64,000 bases of DNA from Amycolatopsis sp. NBC_01488 (GTDB lineage: Bacteria > Actinomycetota > Actinomycetes > Mycobacteriales > Pseudonocardiaceae), in the NCBI RefSeq assembly GCF_036227105.1, contig NZ_CP109434.1, forward strand, positions 3,662,001 through 3,726,000, given 5' to 3'. Below, piece by piece: positions 28,463-37,025 of this stretch (position 1 is its first letter; each line of letters begins with the position of its first letter). Made by a program: the position numbers and the translations under genes. Under the pieces are notes generated by a model that searched no databases, had not been told where the DNA came from, and saw only the letters and a program-made list of their open reading frames with translations.

Positions 28463-29212
28463 TCAGGCCTTCGTCTTCTCCGCGATCCACGGCGCGTACG
28501 CGACGGCGGACGTGTAGATCGACGGCGCCGACGCGCACACCGGGTCGTTGTTGCCCGGACGGCTGGTGACCCCGGCGAGCAGCCAGTGGTCGCCGTCGCG
28601 GACGATCTCGGGCCCGCCTGAGTCGCCGAAGCACGCTCCGGCCTTGCCACCGGGGTTGTCCGTGCACAGCTCGGCCGTGCCGTCGAAGACGGACGTGCAC
28701 TTCGAGCCCTCGACGATGTGCGTGTCGAGCTGCTGCAACGTCGTCGGGATCCCGCCGCAGCCGACCTTCGGGCAGGTCTGGCCCCAGCCGAGGATCCGGG
28801 TCGCCGTGCCCGGTGCCGCGGCCGTCGCCAGGCCGATCGGTGCCGCCTCCGCAGGCGCCGCCAGCCGCAGCAGCGCGATGTCGCCCGCCGGGCTCTGCGT
28901 GTTGAACGCCGGGTTCACGATGATGCCGGCGACCTGGGCGACCTCGCCGCCCTGGCCCACGTCGTTCGTGCCCGCCCGCACGGAGATCGCCGCCGGGGTC
29001 TTGTCGAACGCGCAGTGCGCGGCCGTCACCACCCAGGTGGGGGCGATCAGCGCGCCCGCGCAGAAGAGCTTGCCGGTCGGGGAGTGCAGCGACACCGCGA
29101 ACGGGTACGGCTGGTCCGCGTCGCCGCCCCCGACGATCACGGGGTCGGCCGACGCGGTGGCGGGGACCGAGGCGAACAGCAGGACCAGCAGGGCCAGTAG
29201 TCGCCTGGGCAC
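28463..29212 (-). CDS. Secreted trypsin-like serine protease (S1)
   Basis: A 249-residue exported protease. It has a signal peptide (RRLLALLVLLFASVPATASA), then a short propeptide and IVGGGDADQPYPFAVSL, the typical activation site. The catalytic triad is His in TAAHC, Asp in DIALLRL and Ser in GDSGGP. Six cysteines could form disulfides. It starts 8 bases after the glpX stop on the same strand, so the two appear co-transcribed, an odd coupling of a metabolic gene and a secreted protease. GTG at 29212 follows GGAGA. Confidence 0.9.
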   Translation of the reverse strand: MPRRLLALLVLLFASVPATASADPVIVGGGDADQPYPFAVSLHSPTGKLFCAGALIAPTWVVTAAHCAFDKTPAAISVRAGTNDVGQGGEVAQVAGIIVNPAFNTQSPAGDIALLRLAAPAEAAPIGLATAAAPGTATRILGWGQTCPKVGCGGIPTTLQQLDTHIVEGSKCTSVFDGTAELCTDNPGGKAGACFGDSGGPEIVRDGDHWLLAGVTSRPGNNDPVCASAPSIYTSAVAYAPWIAEKTKA

Positions 29213-29220
29213 GGGTCTCC

Positions 29221-30270
29221 TTACGGCAGCGGGGGAACGACGTCGTCGTCGGGCGCGTCCAGGTGGCCGTCGAAGTTGACCGAGGAGTACGCCCGCAGCT
29301 TGTTCAGCCGGTGGTAGCCGTCGATCATTCTGACGGTTCCGGACTTGGACCGCATCACGATGGACTGCGTCGTCGCGCCGCCCTCGCGGTAGTGGACGCC
29401 GCGCAGCAGGTCACCGTCGGTGACGCCGGTGGCGCAGAAGAAGACGTTGTCGCCGCGGACGAGGTCGTCGTTCAGCAGCACGCGGTCGAGGTCGTGCCCG
29501 GCGGCGATGGCCTTCTCGCGCTCGGCGTCGTCCTTCGGCCACAACCGGCCCTGCAGCTCGCCGCCGAGGCACTTCATCGCGCAGGCCGCGATGATGCCTT
29601 CGGGGGTGCCACCGATGCCGATCAGCATGTCGACGCCGGTGGTCGGGCGGGCCGCGGCGATCGCGCCCGCGACGTCGCCGTCGGAGATGAACCGGATCCG
29701 CGCGCCGGCGTCGCGGACCTCCTTGATGATCTGCTCGTGGCGCGGGCGGTCCAGGATGCACACGGTGACGTCGCCGACGCTGCTGTTCTTCGCCTTGGCC
29801 ACGCGCCGGATGTTCTCCGCGATCGGCGCGCCGAGCTCCACCTTGCCCGCTGCCTCGGGGCCGACGGCCAGCTTCTCCATGTAGAACACCGCGGACGGGT
29901 CGAACATCGCGCCGCGCTCGGCGACCGCGAGCACCGCGAGGGCGTTCGGCATCCCCTTGGCCATCAGCGTGGTGCCGTCGACCGGGTCGACCGCGACGTC
30001 GCAGTCCGGCCCGTCGCCGTTGCCGACCTCTTCGCCGTTGAACAGCATGGGCGCTTCGTCCTTCTCGCCCTCGCCGATCACCACGACCCCGCGCATCGAC
30101 ACCGTCGAGACGAGCTGGCGCATCGCGTCGACGGCCGCGCCGTCCCCGCCGATCTTGTCGCCGCGGCCGACCCAGCGGCCGGCGGCCATCGCGGCGGCTT
30201 CGGTGACCCGGACCAGCTCCATCGCGAGGTTGCGGTCGGGCGCTTCACGACGACTCTCTGCGGCGGACAT
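29221..30270 (-). CDS. glpX: Class II fructose-1,6-bisphosphatase
   Basis: A 349-residue GlpX enzyme that hydrolyses fructose 1,6-bisphosphate in gluconeogenesis. Family motifs include [10 protein letters not shown] with the metal-binding acidic residues, [12 protein letters not shown], and GIGGTPEG. Length and ATG start (after GGGAGG) are as expected. It is the only visible FBPase gene here, as in mycobacteria where GlpX (Rv1099c) is the main enzyme. It lies 84 bp after xseB and 8 bp before the secreted protease gene. Confidence 0.94.
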   Translation of the reverse strand: MSAAESRREAPDRNLAMELVRVTEAAAMAAGRWVGRGDKIGGDGAAVDAMRQLVSTVSMRGVVVIGEGEKDEAPMLFNGEEVGNGDGPDCDVAVDPVDGTTLMAKGMPNALAVLAVAERGAMFDPSAVFYMEKLAVGPEAAGKVELGAPIAENIRRVAKAKNSSVGDVTVCILDRPRHEQIIKEVRDAGARIRFISDGDVAGAIAAARPTTGVDMLIGIGGTPEGIIAACAMKCLGGELQGRLWPKDDAEREKAIAAGHDLDRVLLNDDLVRGDNVFFCATGVTDGDLLRGVHYREGGATTQSIVMRSKSGTVRMIDGYHRLNKLRAYSSVNFDGHLDAPDDDVVPPLP

Positions 30271-30354
30271 CAGGCCTCCCGGATCGTGGAACTGGCGGGC
30301 GTTCAGTCTGTCAGATACCCGCCGTGTTTCCAGATACCGTCGGCATGGCCTACC

Positions 30355-30576
30355 TCACTGCTCGGAGTCGTCCTCCACGGACGCCAGAGCAGCCTCGATC
30401 CGCTCGCGCGCGCCTTCGAGATGGCGCTCACAGACCTTCGCGAGCTTCTCGCCCTTCTCCCACAACGCGAGCGACTGCTCGAGGGACAGACCGCCGGCTT
30501 CGAGCTCGCGGACGACCTCGACGAGGCGGTCCCGGGCCTGCTCGTAGCCGAGTTCCTCGCTGGCTGCTTCACTCAC
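30355..30576 (-). CDS. xseB: Exodeoxyribonuclease VII small subunit
   Basis: A 73-residue XseB subunit. The core is clear: YEQARDRLVEVVRELEAG, then LSLEQSLALWEKGEKLAKVC, the helical hairpin that binds XseA. The frame is open to 30618, but GTG at 30576 is chosen because it overlaps the stop of the upstream gene (GTGA) and has GGAGA at good spacing. Multiple XseB copies coat XseA to form the single-strand exonuclease. Confidence 0.93.
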   Translation of the reverse strand: MSEAASEELGYEQARDRLVEVVRELEAGGLSLEQSLALWEKGEKLAKVCERHLEGARERIEAALASVEDDSEQ

Positions 30577-30968
30577 GCTGGGCGTTCTCCGACCTTCCGG
30601 CTTGGGCTGTGCGCGCACACTACCGCGCTGGCCATGGCGTGGTCGTACCCGACGAACGCCAGGGCGAACTCCTGCCCGTCACCGTCCGCGATCGCCTCTT
30701 CGAGGTTTTCCTGCGCGCCGGCGACGCGCTTGCGGTGCCCGGCACCCTCGGCGAACCACCAGCGCGAGCCGACCTGCGTCGACGTCGCCTCGGACAGCCG
30801 CCGCAGCTGTGGGCCCAGGTCTCGGCGGGCCGCGGTGCCGCAGCCCGCCAGCAGCGCCGTCCAGCACTCGGCGGCAGCCCGGTCGGTGCGCATCGCCTGG
30901 TCCAGCAGCGGACGCGCGCCCAGGCGCCGGGCCGCGTCCACGGTGAGCGGGAGGAACGTCGCTCTCAC
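30573..30968 (-). CDS. Hypothetical protein between xseA and xseB
   Basis: A 131-residue protein of unknown function, coupled on both sides by GTGA overlaps: its GTG at 30968 overlaps the xseA stop and its stop overlaps the xseB start. It is Ala/Arg-rich and helical (LLDQAMRTDRAAAECWTALL, then RVAGAQENLEEAIADGDG). I do not recognise a domain. A gene inserted between the two exonuclease VII subunits with perfect translational coupling suggests a linked role or a lineage-specific addition. Confidence 0.68.
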   Translation of the reverse strand: MRATFLPLTVDAARRLGARPLLDQAMRTDRAAAECWTALLAGCGTAARRDLGPQLRRLSEATSTQVGSRWWFAEGAGHRKRVAGAQENLEEAIADGDGQEFALAFVGYDHAMASAVVCAHSPSRKVGERPA

Positions 30969-32200
30969 CCCTGCTCTCCTTCCGCCACCGCGCCGATCGC
31001 GCCATCACCCACCCGCACACGCAGCTGGGCACCGGCCTCGACTTCGGAGACGGAGCGGAGTACCTGGAGGTTGCCTTCGGCGTCGAGGAACTGCACGACC
31101 GCGTACCCGCGGGCCAGCGTCGCGGCCGGGCCGAGCGCGGTCAGCCGGGCCCGCGCGCTCACCAGCTCGGCCTGGTCCTTGGCCAGCAGCGTCAGCATGG
31201 CGCGGCGCGCGCGTTCGCGGTGGACGTCGACGTCGTCCTGGCGCCGCTGGACCGGGCCGAGCGGATCGGCCAGCGACGGACGGCTGCGGATCTGCGTCAG
31301 CAGCCGGGTCTGGGTGTCGACCCAGCCGTGCAGCGCCCGGCGTCCGCGGTCGCGCATCTGGCGGACGCGTTCGGTCTCCTCGCGGAGGTCCGGGACGATG
31401 CGCTTGCCGGCGTCGGTCGGCGTGGAACAGCGCAGGTCGGCGACGTGGTCGAGCAGCGGAGTGTCCGGCTCGTGTCCGATTGCGCTGACCACCGGCGTGC
31501 CCGCGGCCGAGACCGCGCGGCAGAGCGCCTCGTCGGAGAACGGCAGCAGGTCTTCGACGCTGCCGCCGCCGCGCGCGATGACGATGACGTCGATCTCGGG
31601 GTCGGCGTCCAGGATGCGCAGCGCGCGCATGACCTGCGGGACGGCCTGCGAGCCCTGCACGGCGGTGTTGATGACCTTGAACCGGACGTGCGGCCACCGG
31701 GTCTGGGCGTTGACCAGGACGTCCCGCTCGGCCGCCGACGCGCGGCCGGTGATCAGCCCGACGCCCGTCGGCAGGAACGGGACCGGCCGCTTGCGTTGCG
31801 GCGCGAAGAGGCCCTCGGCGGCCAGCAGCTTCTTCAGGCGTTCGATCCGGGCGAGCAGCTCGCCGATGCCGACGGCGCGGATCTGGTCGGCGCGCAGGCT
31901 GAGCGTGCCGCGGCCGAAGAAGAACGACGGCTTGGCGTGCACCACCACGCTCGCGCCCTCGCGCAGCGGCGGCTCCATCTCGCGGATCAGCCAGTTCGGG
32001 CAGGTCACCGACATCGAGACGTCGGCCGACGGGTCACGCAGCGTCAGGAACGCGGTCTGCGTGTTCGGCCGGGAGCTGACCTGCGTGACCTGGCCCTCGA
32101 CCCAGACGCTGCCGAGCCGGTGGATCCAGTCGCCGATCTTGCGCGCGACCGTGCGGACGGGCCACGGCTTGTCCGCGGTGCTCGTTTCGGTTTCGGTCAC
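30965..32200 (-). CDS. xseA: Exodeoxyribonuclease VII large subunit
   Basis: A 411-residue XseA. An N-terminal OB fold (WVEGQVTQVSSRPNTQTAFL) binds DNA. The catalytic domain shows GLITGRASAAERDVL, VIVIARGGGSVEDLLPF and SAIGHEPDTPLLDHVAD with the conserved Gly-rich and His/Asp residues. A long coiled-coil and a C-terminal ARGYAVVQ segment follow. The open frame runs to 32557, but GTG at 32200 overlaps the upstream stop (GTGA) and begins the family N-terminus. The enzyme degrades single-stranded DNA in repair. Confidence 0.93.
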   Translation of the reverse strand: MTETETSTADKPWPVRTVARKIGDWIHRLGSVWVEGQVTQVSSRPNTQTAFLTLRDPSADVSMSVTCPNWLIREMEPPLREGASVVVHAKPSFFFGRGTLSLRADQIRAVGIGELLARIERLKKLLAAEGLFAPQRKRPVPFLPTGVGLITGRASAAERDVLVNAQTRWPHVRFKVINTAVQGSQAVPQVMRALRILDADPEIDVIVIARGGGSVEDLLPFSDEALCRAVSAAGTPVVSAIGHEPDTPLLDHVADLRCSTPTDAGKRIVPDLREETERVRQMRDRGRRALHGWVDTQTRLLTQIRSRPSLADPLGPVQRRQDDVDVHRERARRAMLTLLAKDQAELVSARARLTALGPAATLARGYAVVQFLDAEGNLQVLRSVSEVEAGAQLRVRVGDGAIGAVAEGEQG

Positions 32201-32913
32201 TGGCCGTTCTCTTGGCCGTCTTCCCCGGCCTGCTCGGCCTTGCGGGCGTTGGCGATCCGGCGGGACAGCATCCCGGTGAAGGACGAGCGGTCGGCGTTCG
32301 CGCGCTCGTACTCGAGGATCGTCTCGAGCTGGGGGATCGAGAGCTGACGCAGGCGGGCCCGCAGCTGGGGGAGGGTGAGCTGGTCGTAGCCGGTCAGCCC
32401 GGCGGGACCGTCGTACCCGGCGGCGCTGGTCCGCGGGATGTCGCTCTTGGCCTTCTTGTCGATCTTGGGCGTGCCGGGCTTGGGCTTGGTTTCCTCCGGG
32501 GCGTCGTTCTCGCCCTCGGCGTGGTCCTCGGCGAGCGCGCGCTCCTCTTCGGCCCACGGATCGCCCAGTTCCGCTTCGAGTTCGGCCACTGACGGAACGT
32601 GACCGTTGATTTCCGAACGGGGCTCCGGCACGTCGGCGACCGGCGTGCGGCTCGGCTGCGGCGCGGCGTCGAGGTCTTCGTCGAAGGTCGCCCAGCTGGG
32701 CGTGTCCTCGACCGGGCGCAGGCTCGACAGGGCGTTGTCGCCCTTGATCGCCAGCTCGGTGACGTGCTGCTGGACCCGCATGGAGGCCTGGAGCACCTGG
32801 CTGACGACGGTGACCGGAAGCCCGGCGAGCTGCCGGGGAAGCTCACGAACCCGCTCGGCGGTGCTGACGGCGAGGCCCGCGGCGACCCGGAGGGGGAGCG
32901 GGAATGGCTTCAT
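32197..32913 (-). CDS. Lipid-droplet-associated protein family (Rv1109c-like)
   Basis: A 238-residue protein, coupled to xseA by a GTGA overlap. The N-terminus (LPLRVAAGLAVSTAERVREL, then LPVTVVSQVLQASMRVQQHV) is amphipathic, and the C-terminus ends in LTLPQLRARLRQLSIPQLE, a conserved helical motif; the middle is acidic and disordered. Position between xseA and ispH matches Rv1109c, whose actinobacterial relatives are annotated as lipid-droplet-associated proteins. The start is uncertain: ATG 32913 has GGAGG too close, and ATG 32940 is in frame with no clear ribosome-binding site. Confidence 0.75.
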   Translation of the reverse strand: MKPFPLPLRVAAGLAVSTAERVRELPRQLAGLPVTVVSQVLQASMRVQQHVTELAIKGDNALSSLRPVEDTPSWATFDEDLDAAPQPSRTPVADVPEPRSEINGHVPSVAELEAELGDPWAEEERALAEDHAEGENDAPEETKPKPGTPKIDKKAKSDIPRTSAAGYDGPAGLTGYDQLTLPQLRARLRQLSIPQLETILEYERANADRSSFTGMLSRRIANARKAEQAGEDGQENGQ

Positions 32914-33064
32914 GCCTCCAGCCTGCCGCATATCCGCCATTGTGCCCAACCGAACGGGTGGGTTCGGGCGCGTTGCGTGACCCCCCGCACACCGCGGAAG
33001 GGGGACGAAGCTCACCCGAACGGGACTTCGAGTTCGTCTCGGGACTGCCCGTACCCTGGGTGCC

Positions 33065-34060
33065 ATGAGTTCAGCGAGTCCCGGAATCGAGCCCGCGGGT
33101 ACCCCGACGATCACCGGCACCGCTTCCGGCAAGCGGGTGCTGCTCGCCAAGCCCCGTGGTTACTGCGCCGGCGTCGACCGCGCGGTGATCGCCGTCGAGA
33201 AGGCTCTCGAGGTCTACGGCGCCCCGGTGTACGTCCGCAAGGAGATCGTGCACAACAAGCACGTGGTCGAGACGCTGCGCGAGCGCGGCGCGATCTTCGT
33301 CGACGAGACGTCCGAGGTGCCCGAGGGCGCGCTGGTGGTGTTTTCCGCCCACGGCGTCTCGCCGATGGTGCACGCGGAGGCGGCCGACCGGAACCTGCGC
33401 ACGATCGACGCGACCTGCCCCCTGGTGACGAAGGTGCACAAGGAGGTCAACCGGTTCGCGAAGGACGACTACGACATCCTGCTGATCGGCCACGAAGGCC
33501 ACGAAGAGGTGGAGGGCACGGCCGGCGAGGCGCCGGACAAGGTCCAGCTGGTCGACACGGCCGAGGACGTCGACAAGGTCGAGGTCCGCGACCCGTCGAA
33601 GGTGATCTGGCTGTCCCAGACGACGCTGTCGGTCGACGAGACGATGGAGCGCGTCGACCAGCTCCGCGAGCGCTTCCCCGGCTTGGCGGACCCGCCGAGC
33701 GACGACATTTGCTACGCGACGACGAACCGCCAGGTCGCGGTCAAGGCGATGGCGGCGGAGTGCGACCTGGTCCTGGTGGTCGGCTCGACGAACTCGTCCA
33801 ACTCGAAGCGCCTGGTCGAGGTGGCCCTGAAGGCGGGTGCTCGGGCGTCGTACCTGGTCGACTTCGCGCACGAAGTCGACGAGGCGTGGCTGTCCGGCGT
33901 GACGACGGTCGGGGTGACCTCGGGAGCGTCGGTGCCGGACGAGCTGGTGATGGACCTGCTGGCGTGGCTCGCCGAGCGCGGCTACGGCGACGTCGACGAA
34001 GTGACGACGGCGAACGAGAAGATCACCTTCGCGCCGCCGAAGGAGCTGCGGAAGGTCTGA
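33065..34060 (+). CDS. ispH: 4-hydroxy-3-methylbut-2-enyl diphosphate reductase
   Basis: A 331-residue IspH (LytB), the last enzyme of the MEP pathway, making isopentenyl and dimethylallyl diphosphate. The three cysteines that hold the 4Fe-4S cluster are Cys34 (GYCAGV), Cys118 (ATCPLV) and Cys216 (ICYATTN). Substrate-binding AHGVSP and GHEGHEE are intact. The first 23 residues are a disordered extension. It is divergent from the Rv1109c-like gene, as lytB2 is in M. tuberculosis. It supplies precursors for the cis-prenyltransferase family. Confidence 0.95.
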   Translation: MSSASPGIEPAGTPTITGTASGKRVLLAKPRGYCAGVDRAVIAVEKALEVYGAPVYVRKEIVHNKHVVETLRERGAIFVDETSEVPEGALVVFSAHGVSPMVHAEAADRNLRTIDATCPLVTKVHKEVNRFAKDDYDILLIGHEGHEEVEGTAGEAPDKVQLVDTAEDVDKVEVRDPSKVIWLSQTTLSVDETMERVDQLRERFPGLADPPSDDICYATTNRQVAVKAMAAECDLVLVVGSTNSSNSKRLVEVALKAGARASYLVDFAHEVDEAWLSGVTTVGVTSGASVPDELVMDLLAWLAERGYGDVDEVTTANEKITFAPPKELRKV

Positions 34061-34172
34061 GGCTGGCCGGTTTCGGTCGCGGCTCGCGCCGTCGCCTCCA
34101 CCGTGTTGGGGGGGTCCGTCGTGCTGGGTTTGCCGGCGTCCCCAGTCGAGCTGTCGCCGAATCCTGTGTAGA

Positions 34173-34214
34173 CGAAGAGGCGGTCACCTTCCGCGGAAGG
34201 TGACCGCCTCTTCG
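34173..34214. terminator. 42-base perfect palindrome, bidirectional terminator
   Basis: Two 21-base arms are exactly complementary with no loop bases between them (centre CCGCGG), from CGAAGAGG to CCTCTTCG. It lies between the convergent ispH and DUF6542 genes; the run TCTTCG on both sides gives a modest U-rich tail in each direction. Confidence 0.75.
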
Positions 34215-34221
34215 CTGGTCG

Positions 34222-35127
34222 TCAGCGCTCTTCGTCGTCCCAGGGACGGTTCCGGCGCGGCGGGGCACCCCGCCCACCGGACGGGCGGCGGGGCGGCGGC
34301 GTGTCACGGCCGTCTTCCGCGGGCGGGCGCGGACGCCGCCGCGGTGCGTCGCCGCGCCGGCGGGGGTCGCTGTCCGCGGGGGGCGGGGTGCGCCGGCCGG
34401 CCGGCGGAGGCTTGCGGGCGCCGCGGTCGCGTTCGGCAGGCGCGCCGGCGCGTGGCGCTCGGCGTTCGCCATCCGCGGGCGGGCGCGGACGCCGCGGCGG
34501 TTCGCCTTCGCGGCCACGGCGGTCGCTCGGGGGCACCGGCGTCTGGCCCGTGCGGTTCGACCCGGACGGCCGCGGACGCCCGCCGACCGACGTCGCCGCG
34601 GCGCGCGTGGACGGCTTTTCGTCGTCCTCGTCCGCCCGGCGGCGGTCGGCCTTGCCCTTCTTCGGGGCGTCGGGGTCGCGCTCGCGGAACATCCGGACGA
34701 AGCCGATCAGCAGCGTGAGGCCGGTGGTGATCGCCATGGTCGGGAAGCCGTTGATCAGCGGGGTGCCGATGTTCAGGGCCTTGGACAGCATGTCGTCGCC
34801 CTGGGACCCCGAGGTCAGCAGGATCACACCGGGCACGGTCACGGCCAGCACCAGCGGCGGCATCACCATCGGCCCGAACAGGCCCCGCCGCCGCACCGCG
34901 CAGACCGCGATGACGGCCCCGGCGATGTAGCAGACGGTGAAGATCACCGGGATGCTGCCTTGGCTCGGCTTGCCGATGAGGGCGCCTACGACCGCCAGGC
35001 CGAGGCCGACCAGGACCGCCGCCCACCACGGCAGCCCGCGCCTCGAACCGACGACAGGACGCTCGTCCCACGGCACGGGGACGTCGTCGGCATCTGGATC
35101 GCTCTGGCGATCGCGAATCGCGGTCAC
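34222..35127 (-). CDS. DUF6542-type membrane protein with long basic tail
   Basis: A 301-residue protein. After about 30 residues come four membrane segments (WWAAVLVGLGLAVVGALIG, IFTVCYIAGAVIAVCAV, MPPLVLAVTVPGVILL, AITTGLTLLIGFVRMF), then a 150-residue Arg/Pro/Gly-rich disordered tail predicted to be cytosolic. The membrane part matches the actinobacterial DUF6542 pattern. It is convergent with ispH and in the position of Rv1111c. GTG at 35127 is taken as the start; no ribosome-binding site is visible, so the transcript may be leaderless. Confidence 0.75.
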   Translation of the reverse strand: MTAIRDRQSDPDADDVPVPWDERPVVGSRRGLPWWAAVLVGLGLAVVGALIGKPSQGSIPVIFTVCYIAGAVIAVCAVRRRGLFGPMVMPPLVLAVTVPGVILLTSGSQGDDMLSKALNIGTPLINGFPTMAITTGLTLLIGFVRMFRERDPDAPKKGKADRRRADEDDEKPSTRAAATSVGGRPRPSGSNRTGQTPVPPSDRRGREGEPPRRPRPPADGERRAPRAGAPAERDRGARKPPPAGRRTPPPADSDPRRRGDAPRRRPRPPAEDGRDTPPPRRPSGGRGAPPRRNRPWDDEER

Positions 35128-35884
35128 AGCACAACACCGTATCTCGTGGTTGTGAAGATCTTGCCAGCACCGCCGCCGACGTAGGTGTACCGCCACCCGG
35201 CGGCGTGACCCGAGTGGCCCCGCCGGGTGCTGCTGTGGTGTGGTCCAGTCCTTTGGATGCGCTCCCGGTTTGTCTCCTTCCTGGTACGAAGGCGCACGGA
35301 TCGTCGCAGGTGACAGGCCTGCGTGCCGGTCGACCTGCTGGACCGGGCCAGGACCCGGATCCGGCGGACGCGCCTGCTCGCAGCCGCTGCTCGTGGCGTC
35401 GGCGATAGTGACGAGGCCAACTCTCCGCCACCGGCCGGCGATCGCCTCCGACGACCCGAGTGCGCGACCCGTCGGTCAGGCACGCACCGACCCGCAGATC
35501 TCGCCCGGCCCGCTGCCGCGGTCAGCTCGCGCATTTCCCGCCACGAAGTCGCCGCCGAGCCTCGCCCAGCCAGTCGCGCCCCGCCGGGCGCAGCACGCGC
35601 ACCTCTGGCTGCGAAGTCGCCGCCGCTGAACCTCGCCCGGCCAGTCGGGCTCGGTTAGCCGCAACCCTGTGCACATCCGGCTGCGAAGTCGCCACCGCTG
35701 AGCCTCGCCCGGCCAGTCGGGCCTCGGTCGAGCGCAGCCCGCGAGCCTCCCGCCGCGGAGTCGCCGCCGAGCCCCGCCGGTAGCCGGGCGTGAGTTGCCG
35801 TCGGCAGCCGCTCGCCGGTTGGCCGAGCCGTAGCCCGGCAATCCTCCGCCGTCCGGCCGCTCCGCGCGCCTGAGAATCGAGCCG
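35128..35884. other. Long intergenic region with degenerate tandem repeats
   Basis: About 757 bp with no convincing gene. The right half holds three to four degenerate copies of a 68-72 base unit, each containing CGAAGTCGCCGCCG and CTCGCCCGGCCAGTCG. Open frames here translate only to repeats rich in Arg, Pro, Ala and Ser. The left part presumably carries the promoter of the DUF6542 gene. Confidence 0.55.
35531..35800. repeat. Degenerate 68-72 base tandem repeat
   Basis: Units begin with CGAAGTC at 35544, 35612 and 35684 and with CGGAGTC at 35756 (periods 68, 72 and 72). Each continues as GCCGCCG or GCCACCG, then GAGCCTCGCCC or a variant and GGCCAGTCG. The order and spacing are too regular for chance in this composition. 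Confidence 0.65.
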
Positions 35885-36799
35885 TCAGCTGGCCGCCAGT
35901 TCGTCCCCCTTCCGTACCTGGGGAACCGCCGCCGGGCTGCCCGCCGCGTCCGTCAGCGGGGCCACCGTCGCCCGGAACGTCTCCAGCGCCTCCAGTTCCC
36001 GCCGTCGCGCCGACAGGAACCGCTGAAGGTGCGTGCTCGACAGGTTCAGCGCCTCCACCGCGCCGCCCGCCGCCCGGTGCGCGGCCGCCGCGCCGGCTCG
36101 CACCTGCTCGACGTCGGCCTCCAGCGTCCGGTCGCTCGCCGCGAACAACGCCGCCGAAGCCAGCACCCCGAACCCGGTCGGCCCGCACAGGAACACCCGC
36201 CGGTCGATGAGCCAGCGCAGCAGCTCCGGATCGGTGTCCAAGGCCGCGACCACCGCGGCGTCGGACGGGACGAACATGATCGTTCCGTAGATCGCGTCGG
36301 CCCAGCGCTGGTACCCCTTGCCCGCCAGCTCGGCCGCCCGGGAACGGACCTGCCGCACGTGCGCTCGCAACGCGTCGATCCGCTCGTCGGGGTCGTTGGT
36401 CTCCACCGCCTCCGCCCAGATCGCCATGCTGGCCTTCGCGTCCACCGGCACCGTGCGGTCGCCGCCCACCCGCAGCACCATGTCCGGCTTCGCCGAGCCG
36501 CCGCCGCCCACGTCCGTCTGCAGGGTGAAGTGCAGGTTCTCGCGCAGCCCGAGCGCCCGCGCCGTCTCCACCAGCACCTGCTCGCCCAGTTCGCCGCGCC
36601 CGCTGATCGAGGCGAACGCGACCTCGTAACGGCGCAGCGCCAGCTGCTGCTGGTCCGACTTCGCCCGCTCGGCCGCCACCAGCCGGGCCGCCGCGTCCGC
36701 CCGGCGCATCCCGTCGTTGTAGAGCCGCCACAGCACCGCGACGGCGAACAGCAGCAGAACCGCGAGCACGATCGCCGCGGTGGTCAGCACTGTCGCCAC
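35885..36799 (-). CDS. rmuC: DNA recombination protein RmuC
   Basis: A 304-residue RmuC-family protein: an N-terminal membrane anchor (LTTAAIVLAVLLLFAVAVLW), a short coiled-coil, and the PD-(D/E)XK-like nuclease domain (KPDMVLRVGGDRTVPVDAKA, the Asp/Glu/Lys catalytic pattern; AIYGTIMFVPSD). RmuC limits certain recombination events; the biochemical activity is not well defined. It is shorter than E. coli RmuC, as is usual in actinomycetes. GTG at 36799 follows GGAGGAGG. It is divergent from sbcD. Confidence 0.9.
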   Translation of the reverse strand: MATVLTTAAIVLAVLLLFAVAVLWRLYNDGMRRADAAARLVAAERAKSDQQQLALRRYEVAFASISGRGELGEQVLVETARALGLRENLHFTLQTDVGGGGSAKPDMVLRVGGDRTVPVDAKASMAIWAEAVETNDPDERIDALRAHVRQVRSRAAELAGKGYQRWADAIYGTIMFVPSDAAVVAALDTDPELLRWLIDRRVFLCGPTGFGVLASAALFAASDRTLEADVEQVRAGAAAAHRAAGGAVEALNLSSTHLQRFLSARRRELEALETFRATVAPLTDAAGSPAAVPQVRKGDELAAS

Positions 36800-36952
36800 T
36801 TCGCCTCCTCCCTCCGGGCCGCCTGGATCCGACCGCGCAGACATCATGGCGGACCCCACCGACAAAAACCGCGTCCGATCCGTCGCTCTGGGTAGCTGAC
36901 CTGCGAACAAATCGAATCCACGCAGGGCGTGTCCGAACCGGCACTCTCGTGT

Positions 36953-36968
36953 TAGTACACACGTTCGA
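36953..36968 (+). promoter_or_regulatory. Candidate LexA/SOS box upstream of sbcD
   Basis: TAGTAC-ACAC-GTTCGA matches the mycobacterial-type SOS box (TCGAAC, 4 bases, GTTCGA) at 10 of 12 specified positions, with the right half perfect. It lies 58 bases before the sbcD start, in the divergent rmuC/sbcD promoter region. Confidence 0.4.
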
Positions 36969-37025
36969 GTGAGGAGTCGGCGAGCCTTCGCCTTTTCGTC
37001 GGGGCCGGGTCGTACCTTGGCCCTC

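Noticed and set aside
35323..35783. Overlapping open frames rich in Arg, Pro, Ala and Ser
   Set aside because: They are translations of the tandem DNA repeat in several frames, with no consistent codon bias in any of them.
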